Source of the DNA: Corynebacterium sp. HMSC05H05
GTDB lineage: Bacteria > Actinomycetota > Actinomycetes > Mycobacteriales > Mycobacteriaceae
Assembly: GCF_001807265.1 (NCBI RefSeq)
Contig: NZ_KV788403.1
Location: 1 to 64,000, forward strand
Length of the DNA: 64,000 bases
Reading direction: 5' to 3'
Part shown: piece after piece, positions 22,429-31,185 of the stretch
Position numbering within the stretch: position 1 is the stretch's first letter
How the letters are laid out: every line of letters starts with the position of its first letter
Made by a program: the position numbers and the translations under genes
Notes under the pieces: model-generated
Told to the model about the DNA's origin: nothing
What the model saw: the letters and a program-made list of their open reading frames with translations, nothing else
The model's database searches: none

Positions 22429-24714
22429 ATGGGCAATGACCAGAAGGTCCGCGTCGGCGGCCGCGAGCTCACCGTGAGCAACCTGGACAAGGTGCTCTAC
22501 CCGGTCACCGGCACGACAAAGGCCGATGTCATGCGCTACTACCAGGCGGTCGCCGACGTGCTCGTCCCGCAGGTCAGGTGGCGTCCGGTGACCAGGAAGA
22601 GGTGGCCCGAAGGCGTCGATAAGCAAAGCTTCTTCCGCAAGGACCTCGAGGATTCCGCGCCCGCGTGGGTGCCCACCGGCACCATCCAGCACACCACGAG
22701 CGTCAACGCGTATCCGCTTATCGACGGCTCCGCCACCCTCGCGTGGCTTTCCCAAGTCGCGGCACTCGAGCTGCACACCCCGCAGTGGCGCTTCGGCGCG
22801 GACGGCAAACCGCAAAACCCGGACCGGCTGGTGTTGGACCTGGACCCGGGCCCCGGCGTCGAACTACACGACACTGCCGAGGTGGCGCTGATGTGCCGCG
22901 GGATCCTCGAGGACATGGGGCTGACCTGCGTGCCGGTGACCTCCGGGTCCAAGGGCATCCACCTGTACGCGGGGCTGGACGGCACCAGCGACGCAGAGGC
23001 AGTGACCGAGGTGGCCAAAACCCTCGCGCAGCACCTGCAGCGCGCACACCTGGACCGCATCACCGCCGTCATGGCGAAGGCGGAGCGCACGGGGCGCGTG
23101 TTCATTGATTGGAGCCAAAACAACGGGAAGAAGACCACCATCAGCCCGTACTCGCTGCGTGGCCGGGAGCGCCCCACCGTGGCGGCGCCGCGCACGTGGG
23201 AGGAGATCGCGGACCCGGCGTTGCGGCAGCTGGAGCTCGACGAGGTCATCGCGCGGGTGGAGGACGGCCTCGACCCGATCGCCGACCTTGGAGCAGCGGG
23301 GGAGGACCGGCTGGCCACCTACCGCTCCATGCGCGACAAGGACAAGACCGGCGAACCCGTGCCCGACGCGGCGCCCCAACCGCGCGACGGCGAACCGATC
23401 TTCGTCATCGGCGAGCACGACGCCTCCCACCTGCACTGGGATTTCCGCCTGGAGCACGACGGGGTGCTTGTTTCCTGGGCGGTGCCGAAGGGCCCGCCGC
23501 TGGACACGGACGTCAACCGCCTCGCAGTGCAGACCGAGGACCACCCGGTCGAGTACACCGAGTTCGAGGGCACCATCCCGAAGGGCCAGTACGGCGCGGG
23601 CACGGTGAAAATCTGGGACATCGGCACCTGCGAGATTGAAAAGTGGCGCGACAACGAAGTCATCGCCATCCTCCACGGCCGCGACGGCGGCGGCTTGGGC
23701 GGCATCCCGCGCCGCTTCGCGCTGATCCGCACCGACGAGAAGAATTGGCTGCTCAAGCTCACACGCAGCCAACCCAGCGCCGCGCCCAGTGCAACACCGC
23801 TGGCGCCGATGCTGCCCACCGCGGCCACCCGCGGCGACATCACCCTCGAACAACAAGACGGCGCCGAGTTCACCTACGAGATGAAGTGGGACGGCTACCG
23901 CATCCTCGCCGACGTCGGCGACACGGTCCGCCTCCGCAGCCGCAGTGGCAAGGACTACACGCACCTGTTCCCGCACACGGACGAGCTCGCGCAATTGCTT
24001 GTCGACGGCGGCCGCGTCGACGGTGAACTCGTCGCCCTCGACGAAGGCGGCAGGCCAGACTTTTCCGCCTTGCACCGCGCCGACCAACACGGCACGAACG
24101 CAAACTTGCAGTACATGGTCTTCGACCTGCTGCGCCTGGGCGGGCGCGACCTCACCCATGAGCCCTGGCGCACCCGCCGCGAGCTGCTCGAGCAACTCAC
24201 CGAGACCGAGCACGTGGTCATCCCGCCCGCGTACACGGGCTCCTTCGACACTGCGTGGCGCGCCGCCGAGGAGCTAGGACTGGAGGGCGTGGTGGCCAAG
24301 CGCACCGATTCCGCCTACGCGCCGGGGGAGCGCTCCCGCGCATGGCTGAAGGTCAAGCGCGCCCTGCACCAGGAAGTGGTGGTCGTGGGCGTGCGCACCG
24401 GCAAGCGCGGCATCGCCTCGCTGCTGGTTGCGGTGCCGGACGATACCGGCGAGCTGCGCTACGCGGGACGCGTGGGCACCGGCTTTTCCAACGCCCAGCT
24501 CACCGAGATCGGCCGCAAGCTGCGTCGCGTCGAGCGCACAACCCCGCCTATCGACATCCCCGTCTCCGACGCGAAGGATGCCTGGTGGGTGACCCCGAAG
24601 TTCGTCGCCGAGGTGCAGCTCGCGGGCGCGACCGCGGACAGGAAAATGCGCCAGGCATCATGGAGGGGTTGGCGCGAGGACAAGGACCCCGGCCAGGTCC
24701 GCTGGGAAGTGTGA
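22429..24714 (+). CDS. ligD: Multifunctional NHEJ ATP-dependent DNA ligase LigD
   Basis: A 761-residue protein with the three LigD modules in mycobacterial order. Residues 1-290 are the primase-polymerase (TVSNLDKVLYP, LVLDLDPGPGV with the metal aspartates, SGSKGIHLYAGL). About 320-440 is the 3'-phosphoesterase (FVIGEHDASHLHWDFRLEHDG, KGQYGAGTV). About 475-760 is the ligase, with the AMP-accepting lysine in YEMKWDGYR and VVAKRTDS and WLKVK motifs. It fills, trims and seals Ku-bound breaks. Two copies of the dispersed motif (22614, 22719) lie in the polymerase part and a variant at 24000. Confidence 0.97.
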   Translation: MGNDQKVRVGGRELTVSNLDKVLYPVTGTTKADVMRYYQAVADVLVPQVRWRPVTRKRWPEGVDKQSFFRKDLEDSAPAWVPTGTIQHTTSVNAYPLIDGSATLAWLSQVAALELHTPQWRFGADGKPQNPDRLVLDLDPGPGVELHDTAEVALMCRGILEDMGLTCVPVTSGSKGIHLYAGLDGTSDAEAVTEVAKTLAQHLQRAHLDRITAVMAKAERTGRVFIDWSQNNGKKTTISPYSLRGRERPTVAAPRTWEEIADPALRQLELDEVIARVEDGLDPIADLGAAGEDRLATYRSMRDKDKTGEPVPDAAPQPRDGEPIFVIGEHDASHLHWDFRLEHDGVLVSWAVPKGPPLDTDVNRLAVQTEDHPVEYTEFEGTIPKGQYGAGTVKIWDIGTCEIEKWRDNEVIAILHGRDGGGLGGIPRRFALIRTDEKNWLLKLTRSQPSAAPSATPLAPMLPTAATRGDITLEQQDGAEFTYEMKWDGYRILADVGDTVRLRSRSGKDYTHLFPHTDELAQLLVDGGRVDGELVALDEGGRPDFSALHRADQHGTNANLQYMVFDLLRLGGRDLTHEPWRTRRELLEQLTETEHVVIPPAYTGSFDTAWRAAEELGLEGVVAKRTDSAYAPGERSRAWLKVKRALHQEVVVVGVRTGKRGIASLLVAVPDDTGELRYAGRVGTGFSNAQLTEIGRKLRRVERTTPPIDIPVSDAKDAWWVTPKFVAEVQLAGATADRKMRQASWRGWREDKDPGQVRWEV

Positions 24715-24724
24715 GGAGGAGAAG

Positions 24725-25216
24725 GTGTCGCCCGAGAACATTTTGCTGCGCCTGCCCGAGGCGCAGGAGCAGGCCGTCCGCGCCATCTACGCCGAGCTCG
24801 CCGACCGCGGCTTTCCCCAGCAACACCAGCGCCCGCACATCTCCGTCACCTTCGCGCCCGCCATGCACCGCCACGCCATCGCTGCGGCAAGCGACCTTTT
24901 GCCGCCTGTGTTGCCTGCAGCTTTACGACGTTCCGGGCTCGCCATCTTCGGCACCAAGTCCAAGCAGACCGTGGCCTGGCTGCTCGAGGCGCCGGAGGAG
25001 CTCGAGAGCGCAGCCCGAGCTGTCAGCGCCGCGAACCCGGATGGCCGCGGCGAGCGCTGGATCCCGCACCTGACCATGGGGCTACGCCTGCCCAAACGCA
25101 CCGTGCCGGACTATATCGCCGCGCTGCAGGAGGTCACCTCCCCGCACTTCAAGGAGCTCACCGCGCAGCGGGCGGTGTTCTACCAGCCCAGTTTGGGCAC
25201 TGAATTCGAGTTTTAG
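24725..25216 (+). CDS. 2H phosphoesterase / 2'-5' RNA ligase-like protein
   Basis: A 163-residue protein with the two HxT/S motifs of the 2H superfamily: PHISVTF near residue 38 and PHLTMGL near 120. Members hydrolyse 2',3'-cyclic phosphates or ligate RNA ends. GTG start with GAGGAGGAG just upstream, 10 nt after the ligD stop, so it is in the ligD transcript. Whether it acts on ends made during repair is not known. Confidence 0.85.
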   Translation: MSPENILLRLPEAQEQAVRAIYAELADRGFPQQHQRPHISVTFAPAMHRHAIAAASDLLPPVLPAALRRSGLAIFGTKSKQTVAWLLEAPEELESAARAVSAANPDGRGERWIPHLTMGLRLPKRTVPDYIAALQEVTSPHFKELTAQRAVFYQPSLGTEFEF

Positions 25217-25219
25217 GGG

Positions 25220-25948
25220 TTAATCGTGGACGGGCGCAGCGCCGTCGATAGGCAATTGTGTGCCTGAGAGCGGCGCGTCGGACGCGGCGACGACGACGTT
25301 GCCGTAACCGCGGCCCGAAAAAGTGACCGCAGTGTGGGCGAAGACCAGCTGCAGCCCGGCAAGGGTGGCGCGGGTGTGCGGCAGGCCCGCCACATCGCCG
25401 ACGTTGGCCACGAACAACCCGCCCGGCGTGAGCGCGCGGTGTGCGGCCCGGTAGAACTCCACCGTGGTCAGCGGGCGGGGAGTGTCGGGGCCGGCGAAGA
25501 CGTCGCGCACGATCACGTCCACCGAGCCCGGCGCGAGCGCGTGGGTGAACGCGCGGGCTTCCGCCACCGCGATCTCCACGGGCGGATCGAACACCTCGCG
25601 CACTAGGCGCGCCAGCCCGCGGTCCAGCTCGACGGCGATGTTGCGGCTGTCCCACCGGTGCTGCACGTAGCTGGGCAACGCGCAGCCAGCCGCACCCAGG
25701 TGCACCGCGGCAAACGGCTCCGGCAAGTCCGCGGCCTCGATGAAGTCCGCGATCCATGCCATGTAGTCGTAGCCCAGCACCTCCGGCGCGCCGGGCACGA
25801 CGTACGACGATGGCACCTGGTTGACTTCCAGCACGTATGCACCGTCCCGGTCCGGGTCCGCGACAATGGCGGCCGTGCCGGTGTCGATGGGGTAGGTGCC
25901 CGCGATGCGCCTCTTTGGGGCGCGTGGCTTGCGGCGATTGTTGGGCAT
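25220..25948 (-). CDS. Spermidine synthase-like methyltransferase-fold protein
   Basis: A 242-residue protein from the ATG at 25948 (an in-frame ATG at 25960 is also possible; neither has a clear ribosome site). It has SSYVVPGAPEVLGYDYMAW, a nucleotide-pocket region AVHLGAAGCALPSYV, the acidic ribose-binding strand NIAVELDRGLARLVREVF and IVRDVFAGPDTPRPLTTVEFY, as in polyamine-synthase-like proteins. Many actinobacterial members lack proven aminopropyl transfer. It is convergent with the 2H gene (3 bp between stops). A dispersed motif sits in its last codons (LPIDGAA, 25243). Confidence 0.75.
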   Translation of the reverse strand: MPNNRRKPRAPKRRIAGTYPIDTGTAAIVADPDRDGAYVLEVNQVPSSYVVPGAPEVLGYDYMAWIADFIEAADLPEPFAAVHLGAAGCALPSYVQHRWDSRNIAVELDRGLARLVREVFDPPVEIAVAEARAFTHALAPGSVDVIVRDVFAGPDTPRPLTTVEFYRAAHRALTPGGLFVANVGDVAGLPHTRATLAGLQLVFAHTAVTFSGRGYGNVVVAASDAPLSGTQLPIDGAAPVHD

Positions 25949-26030
25949 GGGAGTATGCATACCTGTTGTGTGGTCGGTATCGCACCCGTTTCGAGCGCCC
26001 GGGGGTAGGCGGGGTTGGTACGATCGCAAC

Positions 26031-26543
26031 ATGGTTTATCTGTCACGGGACTACATCGGGGAACTGGAAACAACCCAGGAACCCATTGCTGCCCCTGACC
26101 TGACGTCCTTGCCGAGCGACCCCAACGAGCTGTTCGCGGAATGGTTCGTGGAGGCCGTGGACGCGGGAATGCGCGACGTCAGCGCGACGTCAGTTGCGAC
26201 CGTGGACGAAAACGGGCTCCCAGACGCCCGCATCATGGACATGCTCCACCTGGATGCAGACGGATTCCACTTCGGCACCGGCAAGAACACGGCCAAGGTC
26301 CAGCAGCTGGAGAACACCTGGGCGGCCGCGCTCACCTTCTGGTGGCAGCCGCTGAGGCGCTCCGTGCGCGTGAAAGGCACCGCTCACCGCAAGGTGGACG
26401 GGGAGCGGTTCAACCTGTGGTGCGTGTCGCCGGAACACTTCGAGTTCTTCTACTTGTGGGAAGACCGGCTCAAAACCGACAGGGTGATCTACCGGCGCGA
26501 CGAGGTCGGCTACTGGGAGCGCGCCCGCATCATGGATAACTAA
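26031..26543 (+). CDS. Pyridoxamine 5'-phosphate oxidase-like flavoprotein
   Basis: A 170-residue protein of the PNPOx split-barrel family: ATVDENGLPDARIMDMLHLDADGFHFGTGKNTAK covers the FMN-binding strands in several short motifs, then ALTFWWQPLRRSVRVKGTA. The C-terminus WEDRLKTDRVIYRRD resembles PdxH-type ends but is short of the full pyridoxine-oxidase signature, so true PdxH activity is uncertain. TACGAT at 26019-26024 ends 6 nt before the ATG (leaderless). Stop codons of this gene and the convergent exporter overlap by 4 bp. Confidence 0.8.
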   Translation: MVYLSRDYIGELETTQEPIAAPDLTSLPSDPNELFAEWFVEAVDAGMRDVSATSVATVDENGLPDARIMDMLHLDADGFHFGTGKNTAKVQQLENTWAAALTFWWQPLRRSVRVKGTAHRKVDGERFNLWCVSPEHFEFFYLWEDRLKTDRVIYRRDEVGYWERARIMDN

Positions 26544-27991
26544 TCATTCCAGGATTTCGTCCGTGCGAAGAAGCACGCGGCGACAGCGCCGACGGCGATG
26601 ACTGCGCACGGCAGCCAGATCGAGTTGCCCATCGCCAGCGCGAACGGCTCGCGCAGCGCCTCCGGGAGCGGGCCAGACGTTTGACCTGCGGCGGCGAAAT
26701 CACCGGCGCCCGCCCCGTCGCCAAGCGTTGCGGCCAGTTGCGAGGACATCATCGCCGCGATCGCCGCCGAGCCGATCACCGCACCGATCTGGCGGGTGGT
26801 GTTGTACACGCTGGAGCCGGCGCCGGCGAGGCGCGGGTCCAGATTGCGGGTGGCGATCATGGAAAGCGGCCCCCATATCAACGAGTTGGCCACGCCGTAG
26901 ACTACGGCGACCGCGTACATCCAGCGGGGATCCACCGCCGGGGTGGTGATCAGCGCGGAGACCCCCATGGACACCGCCGCCAGGGACAGGCCGGTGATCG
27001 CGAAGGGCTTCGGGTCGTGCGTGTTGGTGAGTTTGCCAATCCAGGGCGACAGCAGTCCGGAGACCACACCCGACGGCAGCACCAGCAGCGCCGCCTGGGT
27101 CGGGGTAAAGCCCTGCACCGTCTGCACGTAGATCATCCACGGGATGATGTAGGTGGAAACAGCGAATCCGACGGTGGAGATGGTGGCACCGGCCAGGGAG
27201 AAGTTACGGTCATTGAATAGTGCCAGCGGCACTAGCGCGCTGCCGCCCTGCCGCGACTGCCAGCGGAAAAACAGCGCCATCGTCGTCGCGCCTGCGAGCA
27301 CCAGCGCCCACACGCGCCAGTCCCAGTTGAAGTTCTCCGCCTCTTGTATGCCGAAGACCAGGCAGAACATGCTCACCGTGCTCAATGCAACGCCTACCCA
27401 GTCGAAGTGCCGGTTCGTCTTCTCCAGCCGCGGGACGTAGATCCACGCCAGCACCAGGCCGAGCACACCGACAGGGACGTTGACGAAAAAGATCCAGGGC
27501 CAACCGGAGGCGTCGACAAGCACACCGCCCAACAACGGACCGGTCACGGTGGCGAGACCCGCAGTAGCGCCCCACACGCCCATCGCGCCGCCGCGCTCCT
27601 TCGGGGAGAACGTGCGGATCATCACCGACATCGTCTGCGGGGTGACCATCGCACCACCCAGCCCCTGGAACGCGCGGGCCGCGATCAGCGCGGCCGTCGA
27701 CGACGCTAACCCGCACGCCAGCGACGACGCGGTGAACAGCGCCAGGCCGATCAGGTAAATGGTGCGGGGGCCGAAGCGGTCGCCGAGGCGGCCGGTAATC
27801 AGCAGCGGCACCGCGTACGCCAAAAGGTACGCGGAGTTGACCCAGATGACCTCGTTGTAGGAGGCGTCCAGGCCTTCCGAGATCGCGGGGATCGCCACCG
27901 AAACGATGGTGGAATCCACCAGGATCATGAAAAAGCCCAACATCATCGACCACAGGGCCGGCCACGGTGAGCGAGTAGAGGTTTCCTGCAT
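26540..27991 (-). CDS. MFS drug exporter, DHA2 (14-helix) family
   Basis: A 483-residue protein with 14 predicted membrane helices. Motif A-like GRLGDRFGPR lies between helices 2 and 3, and motif C-like GPLLGGVLVD in helix 5, which is specific for proton antiport exporters of the EmrB/QacA type. It probably exports drugs or metabolites. TATCAT ends 7 nt before the ATG on the minus strand, a leaderless promoter. No regulator is adjacent. Confidence 0.9.
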   Translation of the reverse strand: MQETSTRSPWPALWSMMLGFFMILVDSTIVSVAIPAISEGLDASYNEVIWVNSAYLLAYAVPLLITGRLGDRFGPRTIYLIGLALFTASSLACGLASSTAALIAARAFQGLGGAMVTPQTMSVMIRTFSPKERGGAMGVWGATAGLATVTGPLLGGVLVDASGWPWIFFVNVPVGVLGLVLAWIYVPRLEKTNRHFDWVGVALSTVSMFCLVFGIQEAENFNWDWRVWALVLAGATTMALFFRWQSRQGGSALVPLALFNDRNFSLAGATISTVGFAVSTYIIPWMIYVQTVQGFTPTQAALLVLPSGVVSGLLSPWIGKLTNTHDPKPFAITGLSLAAVSMGVSALITTPAVDPRWMYAVAVVYGVANSLIWGPLSMIATRNLDPRLAGAGSSVYNTTRQIGAVIGSAAIAAMMSSQLAATLGDGAGAGDFAAAGQTSGPLPEALREPFALAMGNSIWLPCAVIAVGAVAACFFARTKSWND

Positions 27992-28033
27992 CGGGGAGAT
28001 GATACTGGGCTTTACTGGGACCTACCGGAAGGC

Positions 28034-29485
28034 CTAGATCGGCAGCATCTGCTGGATCGGCTCAGGCAGCATGTCCCTGTACATCGGCAGCGTCACCGCC
28101 CCGATGACGCCGATGCCCGCGAGCACACCAAGGATGATGCCGACGGTGCGCAGAGTGTTCAGTGCGTCGTTGTCCTCGGAGGACATGAATAGCTCCGGCT
28201 TGTCGTTGACCAGGTTGTCTTCGGCTTCCATGTCCGGGGTGCCCACGGACTCCTGCTTGACCTCCGTGACCTCCGGCTCCTCGCGCACCTCGTCCGCGTC
28301 AATGCCGTAGACTTTGTCCAGCCCCTTCACGTTGAACTGGGTGGCGGTGTAGCGGCTGTTGTCGGACGTGTTCCACTGGGAGACCACAATGTCCATGTCG
28401 TCCAGGTGCGAGCCCGGCACGATGTAGCCGCCGTAGGGCTGTGACCAGTTCAGCGGAGTCTGCTTGTTGTCCCAGGACCCGTTGCGCGCGATCTTGACTG
28501 CGCGCACATCGTCCCAGTCGCGCTCCAACGTCTCGGAGATGCGCACTTCGACGTCGTGGTTGTCCTCGTTGAACATGACCAGGACCCAGTGGCCGTCGAT
28601 GTAGCGCAGGCACATTTCGCCGGCCTTCACGCCCGACTCCAGAATCGGCTCGGCCTGGTCGGTCCAATCGTCAATCTGGGCGCTGTAGGCCTCCCAATTG
28701 CCCGGGCTGTCAATGTCTTCCGGTGTAAAGCGCCACAGGTACACCGGCGACTCGCGGCCGAACTTGGTGGTGGTGGCGTAGATGTAGCCGTCGGGGCCCT
28801 GGTCCCAGCTGATCAGCTGTGTCATGCCGCCCATGTGGTTGCCGCGGGTGGAGCTGATCTCCTCCCAGGTTGAGCCGCCGTTGTCGGACTTCCACACGTT
28901 GGAGGAGACCACGTTGCCGAAGGGGGCGTGGAAGGTGCCGTGCAGGTACAGCGTGCCGTCCACGTTGATCACGTCGGAGGGGATCAAGGTGCTGTCGTTG
29001 ACGCGGTGGTACGAGATCATGTCGCTGACCTCGGAGGCGTTGTCGATGGGGCGGAGGATCTTGATAAAGCCGTCCTCGTCCATGGTGGCCACCACGCCGA
29101 CCGGGCTCATCCACCCTTGGCCGAAGTTGCCGCGGAAAGAATCGCCGAAGATCATGGCGAACTCGCCGTTGCCCATCGGCGCCATCGCGCCCAGGTCGCC
29201 GGTGCGGAACCCGGTGTGGGCAGAGTATTTGCCCAGCACGTCGTCCATGATCTGGATGGTGGTGCCGTTGGGAAGGCGCAGCGGCTTCGACGCGGTCTTC
29301 TTCGGCGGCTCCACGGGCACCCAGGGCTTTTTCTCGCGCTTCTTTTTCGCTGGGGTGCCGGAGGAGGAAGACAGGCTGGACAGGCTCGACTCCGCCTGGG
29401 CCTGGGGGACGGCCACTGTGGACAGTGCAAGGGCACTAGCCACACCAGCGCTGAGAAGGATCGTCGGTTTTGTCTGGGTGCGCAT
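28034..29485 (-). CDS. Exported DUF4185-type beta-propeller protein with C-terminal anchor
   Basis: A 483-residue protein. Signal peptide ends at about residue 31 (VPQAQA), then a Ser-rich and Lys/Pro-rich linker, then a DUF4185 region (about 70-390) with GNGEFAMIFGDSFRGNFG, YHRVNDSTLIPSD and NGGSTWEEI, the bladed sialidase-like repeat type. After an acidic region a membrane helix (VGIILGVLAGIGVIGAVTL) near residue 455 anchors it. It is probably a surface protein; ligand or enzyme activity unknown. Confidence 0.78.
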   Translation of the reverse strand: MRTQTKPTILLSAGVASALALSTVAVPQAQAESSLSSLSSSSGTPAKKKREKKPWVPVEPPKKTASKPLRLPNGTTIQIMDDVLGKYSAHTGFRTGDLGAMAPMGNGEFAMIFGDSFRGNFGQGWMSPVGVVATMDEDGFIKILRPIDNASEVSDMISYHRVNDSTLIPSDVINVDGTLYLHGTFHAPFGNVVSSNVWKSDNGGSTWEEISSTRGNHMGGMTQLISWDQGPDGYIYATTTKFGRESPVYLWRFTPEDIDSPGNWEAYSAQIDDWTDQAEPILESGVKAGEMCLRYIDGHWVLVMFNEDNHDVEVRISETLERDWDDVRAVKIARNGSWDNKQTPLNWSQPYGGYIVPGSHLDDMDIVVSQWNTSDNSRYTATQFNVKGLDKVYGIDADEVREEPEVTEVKQESVGTPDMEAEDNLVNDKPELFMSSEDNDALNTLRTVGIILGVLAGIGVIGAVTLPMYRDMLPEPIQQMLPI

Positions 29486-29573
29486 GAGGCTCGCCTTTTC
29501 TACAGATGTTGGTTAGACATTTCAGAACCAGAGAGCACTCTAGCACCTGAAACGCACCTCAGTCGGCGTTCGG

Positions 29574-29609
29574 AAAAGCCCGGAAACGAGCCTGTCGTTT
29601 CCGGGCTTT
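29574..29609 (-). terminator. Intrinsic terminator of the cupin gene
   Basis: A perfect 13-bp stem, AAAGCCCGGAAAC paired with GTTTCCGGGCTTT, with a 9-nt loop and a short T-run on the minus strand. It lies 30 bp beyond the cupin stop and upstream of the DUF4185 gene. Confidence 0.85.
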
Positions 29610-29638
29610 CACCTGCGCAGCTGCGCTGATAGTCGGTT

Positions 29639-30058
29639 CTAGACCGCGTCGGTTTCCTGCGGGTCGTTATCCGCGTCCGCCTTCGTCTCGTGGCGGGTGC
29701 CGGGGGCGTGCTCCGGCGGGGCGTAGATGGAGTACAGCTTTGCCGGCGCGTCGGATTCGTTGACAAAGTTGTGCCACTTGCCGGCCGGCACGAATGCGGC
29801 CCAGTCAGCCTTGATCACTTCGTCGATTTCTAGGTCGTCCTCGGATGGGCCGATCTGCGCGCGCAGCTCGCCTTCTTCGAGGCGGAGGAACTGGTCGTGG
29901 TCGTCGTGGATCTCGGCGCCGATTTCGCCGCCGACCGGGATGGTCATCACGGTCAGCTGCAGGTTCTTGCCGGTCCACAGGGTGTCGCGGAACGCCTCGT
30001 TGTCCAGCGTCGCCTTCTCAATGTCCACTACATGCGGGTTCGGGCCCTTGTCAGCCAT
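29639..30058 (-). CDS. Cupin-domain protein
   Basis: A 139-residue single cupin barrel. Metal-binding motif 1 appears as EIHDDHDQFLRLEEGELR (H-D-x-H spacing with the Glu), and motif 2 as VPAGKWHNFVN, giving His, His, Glu and His as likely ligands. The start at 30058 is preceded by GGAGG. Small cupins of this kind are metal-dependent enzymes or sugar-binding proteins; the function here is unknown. The last residues are acidic and disordered. Confidence 0.82.
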   Translation of the reverse strand: MADKGPNPHVVDIEKATLDNEAFRDTLWTGKNLQLTVMTIPVGGEIGAEIHDDHDQFLRLEEGELRAQIGPSEDDLEIDEVIKADWAAFVPAGKWHNFVNESDAPAKLYSIYAPPEHAPGTRHETKADADNDPQETDAV

Positions 30059-30111
30059 CGTGCCTCCTCGGTTGTTGGAAGTGGTCCACACCTCAGCCTA
30101 GGGGCATTTGC

Positions 30112-31164
30112 TTATCGACGGTGGCGTCCGCCCCGCCGCCGCTTCCGATTTTTCCTCCTGAGCTGGACTTTCTCCACCTCAGTGAGGTATCCGTCGCGGG
30201 TGTTTTGCGCGGCCACGGCGGTTGGCTCCGGTCGCTTCGGGGCTGCGGGTTCGGCGGGTTCGTCCACGCGGCCGAACATCTCCGTGGGGGCTGCGAGCTC
30301 CTCGGGGCGCGCGCCGCCGCCGAGGGAGACGTAGCGGGCGGTGTGCTTCGGCTTGACCGTATCGCCCGGGTCGGTGGCGAAGTCGCGCTCCACGGTGACG
30401 GCCCAGCCGCCGCCGGGAAACTCGATGAGCTGCCACGGCTCCGGACGGCGCTGCGGCGCGGCATTCAATGCGGGGATCTGCTCGGTGCCCTCGTCTGGGC
30501 CGGCGGCGTCGAGCGCGGCCATGCCGTCTAAGACCACCGCGCGTGCCCATAGTCCGCCGTTGGGGAAGCCTGCCAACCACTCGAGCACAGCCTCGCCGTC
30601 AGGGCCAGCGATGGCGCCGAGGACGCGGCCGTCGAGGGTGGCAAGCGGCGTGCCGTCGATAGGCACAAGCCCCACGAACCACTGTCCGGGGGAGCGGGCT
30701 TCGAGCTCGGTGGCGGAGAACTCGCCGACGGATGTGTCGATGACCAGCATGTCGCCCGGCAGCAGCACCGCGGCCTGTTCGGGCGCGTTGTTGCGTGGCA
30801 CCGCGAGCTGCGGCTGCGGCAGGACCACGTGGACGTCGAAACGCCCCGTGTCTTTGTTGAGGCTGACCGCGGCCACCGTGGCGGGCTGCAGAAACGACGA
30901 GTGGACGCGCTCCAGCTCGTCAAAGTATGAGCGCCACTCGGGCGCGACCTCGCCCAGCACCGGCCCAGGCAGTTCGCCGCCGCTGCGGCGGCGCACGCGC
31001 CACGAGCGGTTCAGCGGGTTCGCCTCCAACACCACATCGACGTACGTGGTGCCTCTGCGGCCCGCGAAGTCGGAGAAGAGGGCGGCCTGCGAGACGTGGT
31101 CCACCGGGACTTCCACGCCGGCACCCCACGTCGACGGGGCGAGGGAATACTGCTTGGCTGCCAT
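30112..31164 (-). CDS. Actinobacterial hypothetical protein with basic tail
   Basis: A 350-residue protein I cannot assign to a family. It has no signal peptide or membrane helix. The N-terminal half contains AALFSDFAGRRGTTYVDVV and a predicted strand-rich domain with LLPGDMLVIDTS; the C-terminus is strongly basic (KNRKRRRGGRHRR), as in nucleic-acid-binding proteins. TACAAT ends 7 nt before the ATG. The stop codon TAA is itself part of a dispersed motif copy (30113), and a second copy lies at 30654 in LVPIDGTP, so this gene carries two. Confidence 0.75.
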   Translation of the reverse strand: MAAKQYSLAPSTWGAGVEVPVDHVSQAALFSDFAGRRGTTYVDVVLEANPLNRSWRVRRRSGGELPGPVLGEVAPEWRSYFDELERVHSSFLQPATVAAVSLNKDTGRFDVHVVLPQPQLAVPRNNAPEQAAVLLPGDMLVIDTSVGEFSATELEARSPGQWFVGLVPIDGTPLATLDGRVLGAIAGPDGEAVLEWLAGFPNGGLWARAVVLDGMAALDAAGPDEGTEQIPALNAAPQRRPEPWQLIEFPGGGWAVTVERDFATDPGDTVKPKHTARYVSLGGGARPEELAAPTEMFGRVDEPAEPAAPKRPEPTAVAAQNTRDGYLTEVEKVQLRRKNRKRRRGGRHRR

Positions 31165-31185
31165 GGAGGGAATTGTAGGCAGGCG

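Noticed and set aside
22864-24213. A 449-residue minus-strand frame opposite ligD
   Set aside because: Antisense to LigD domains with intact catalytic motifs.
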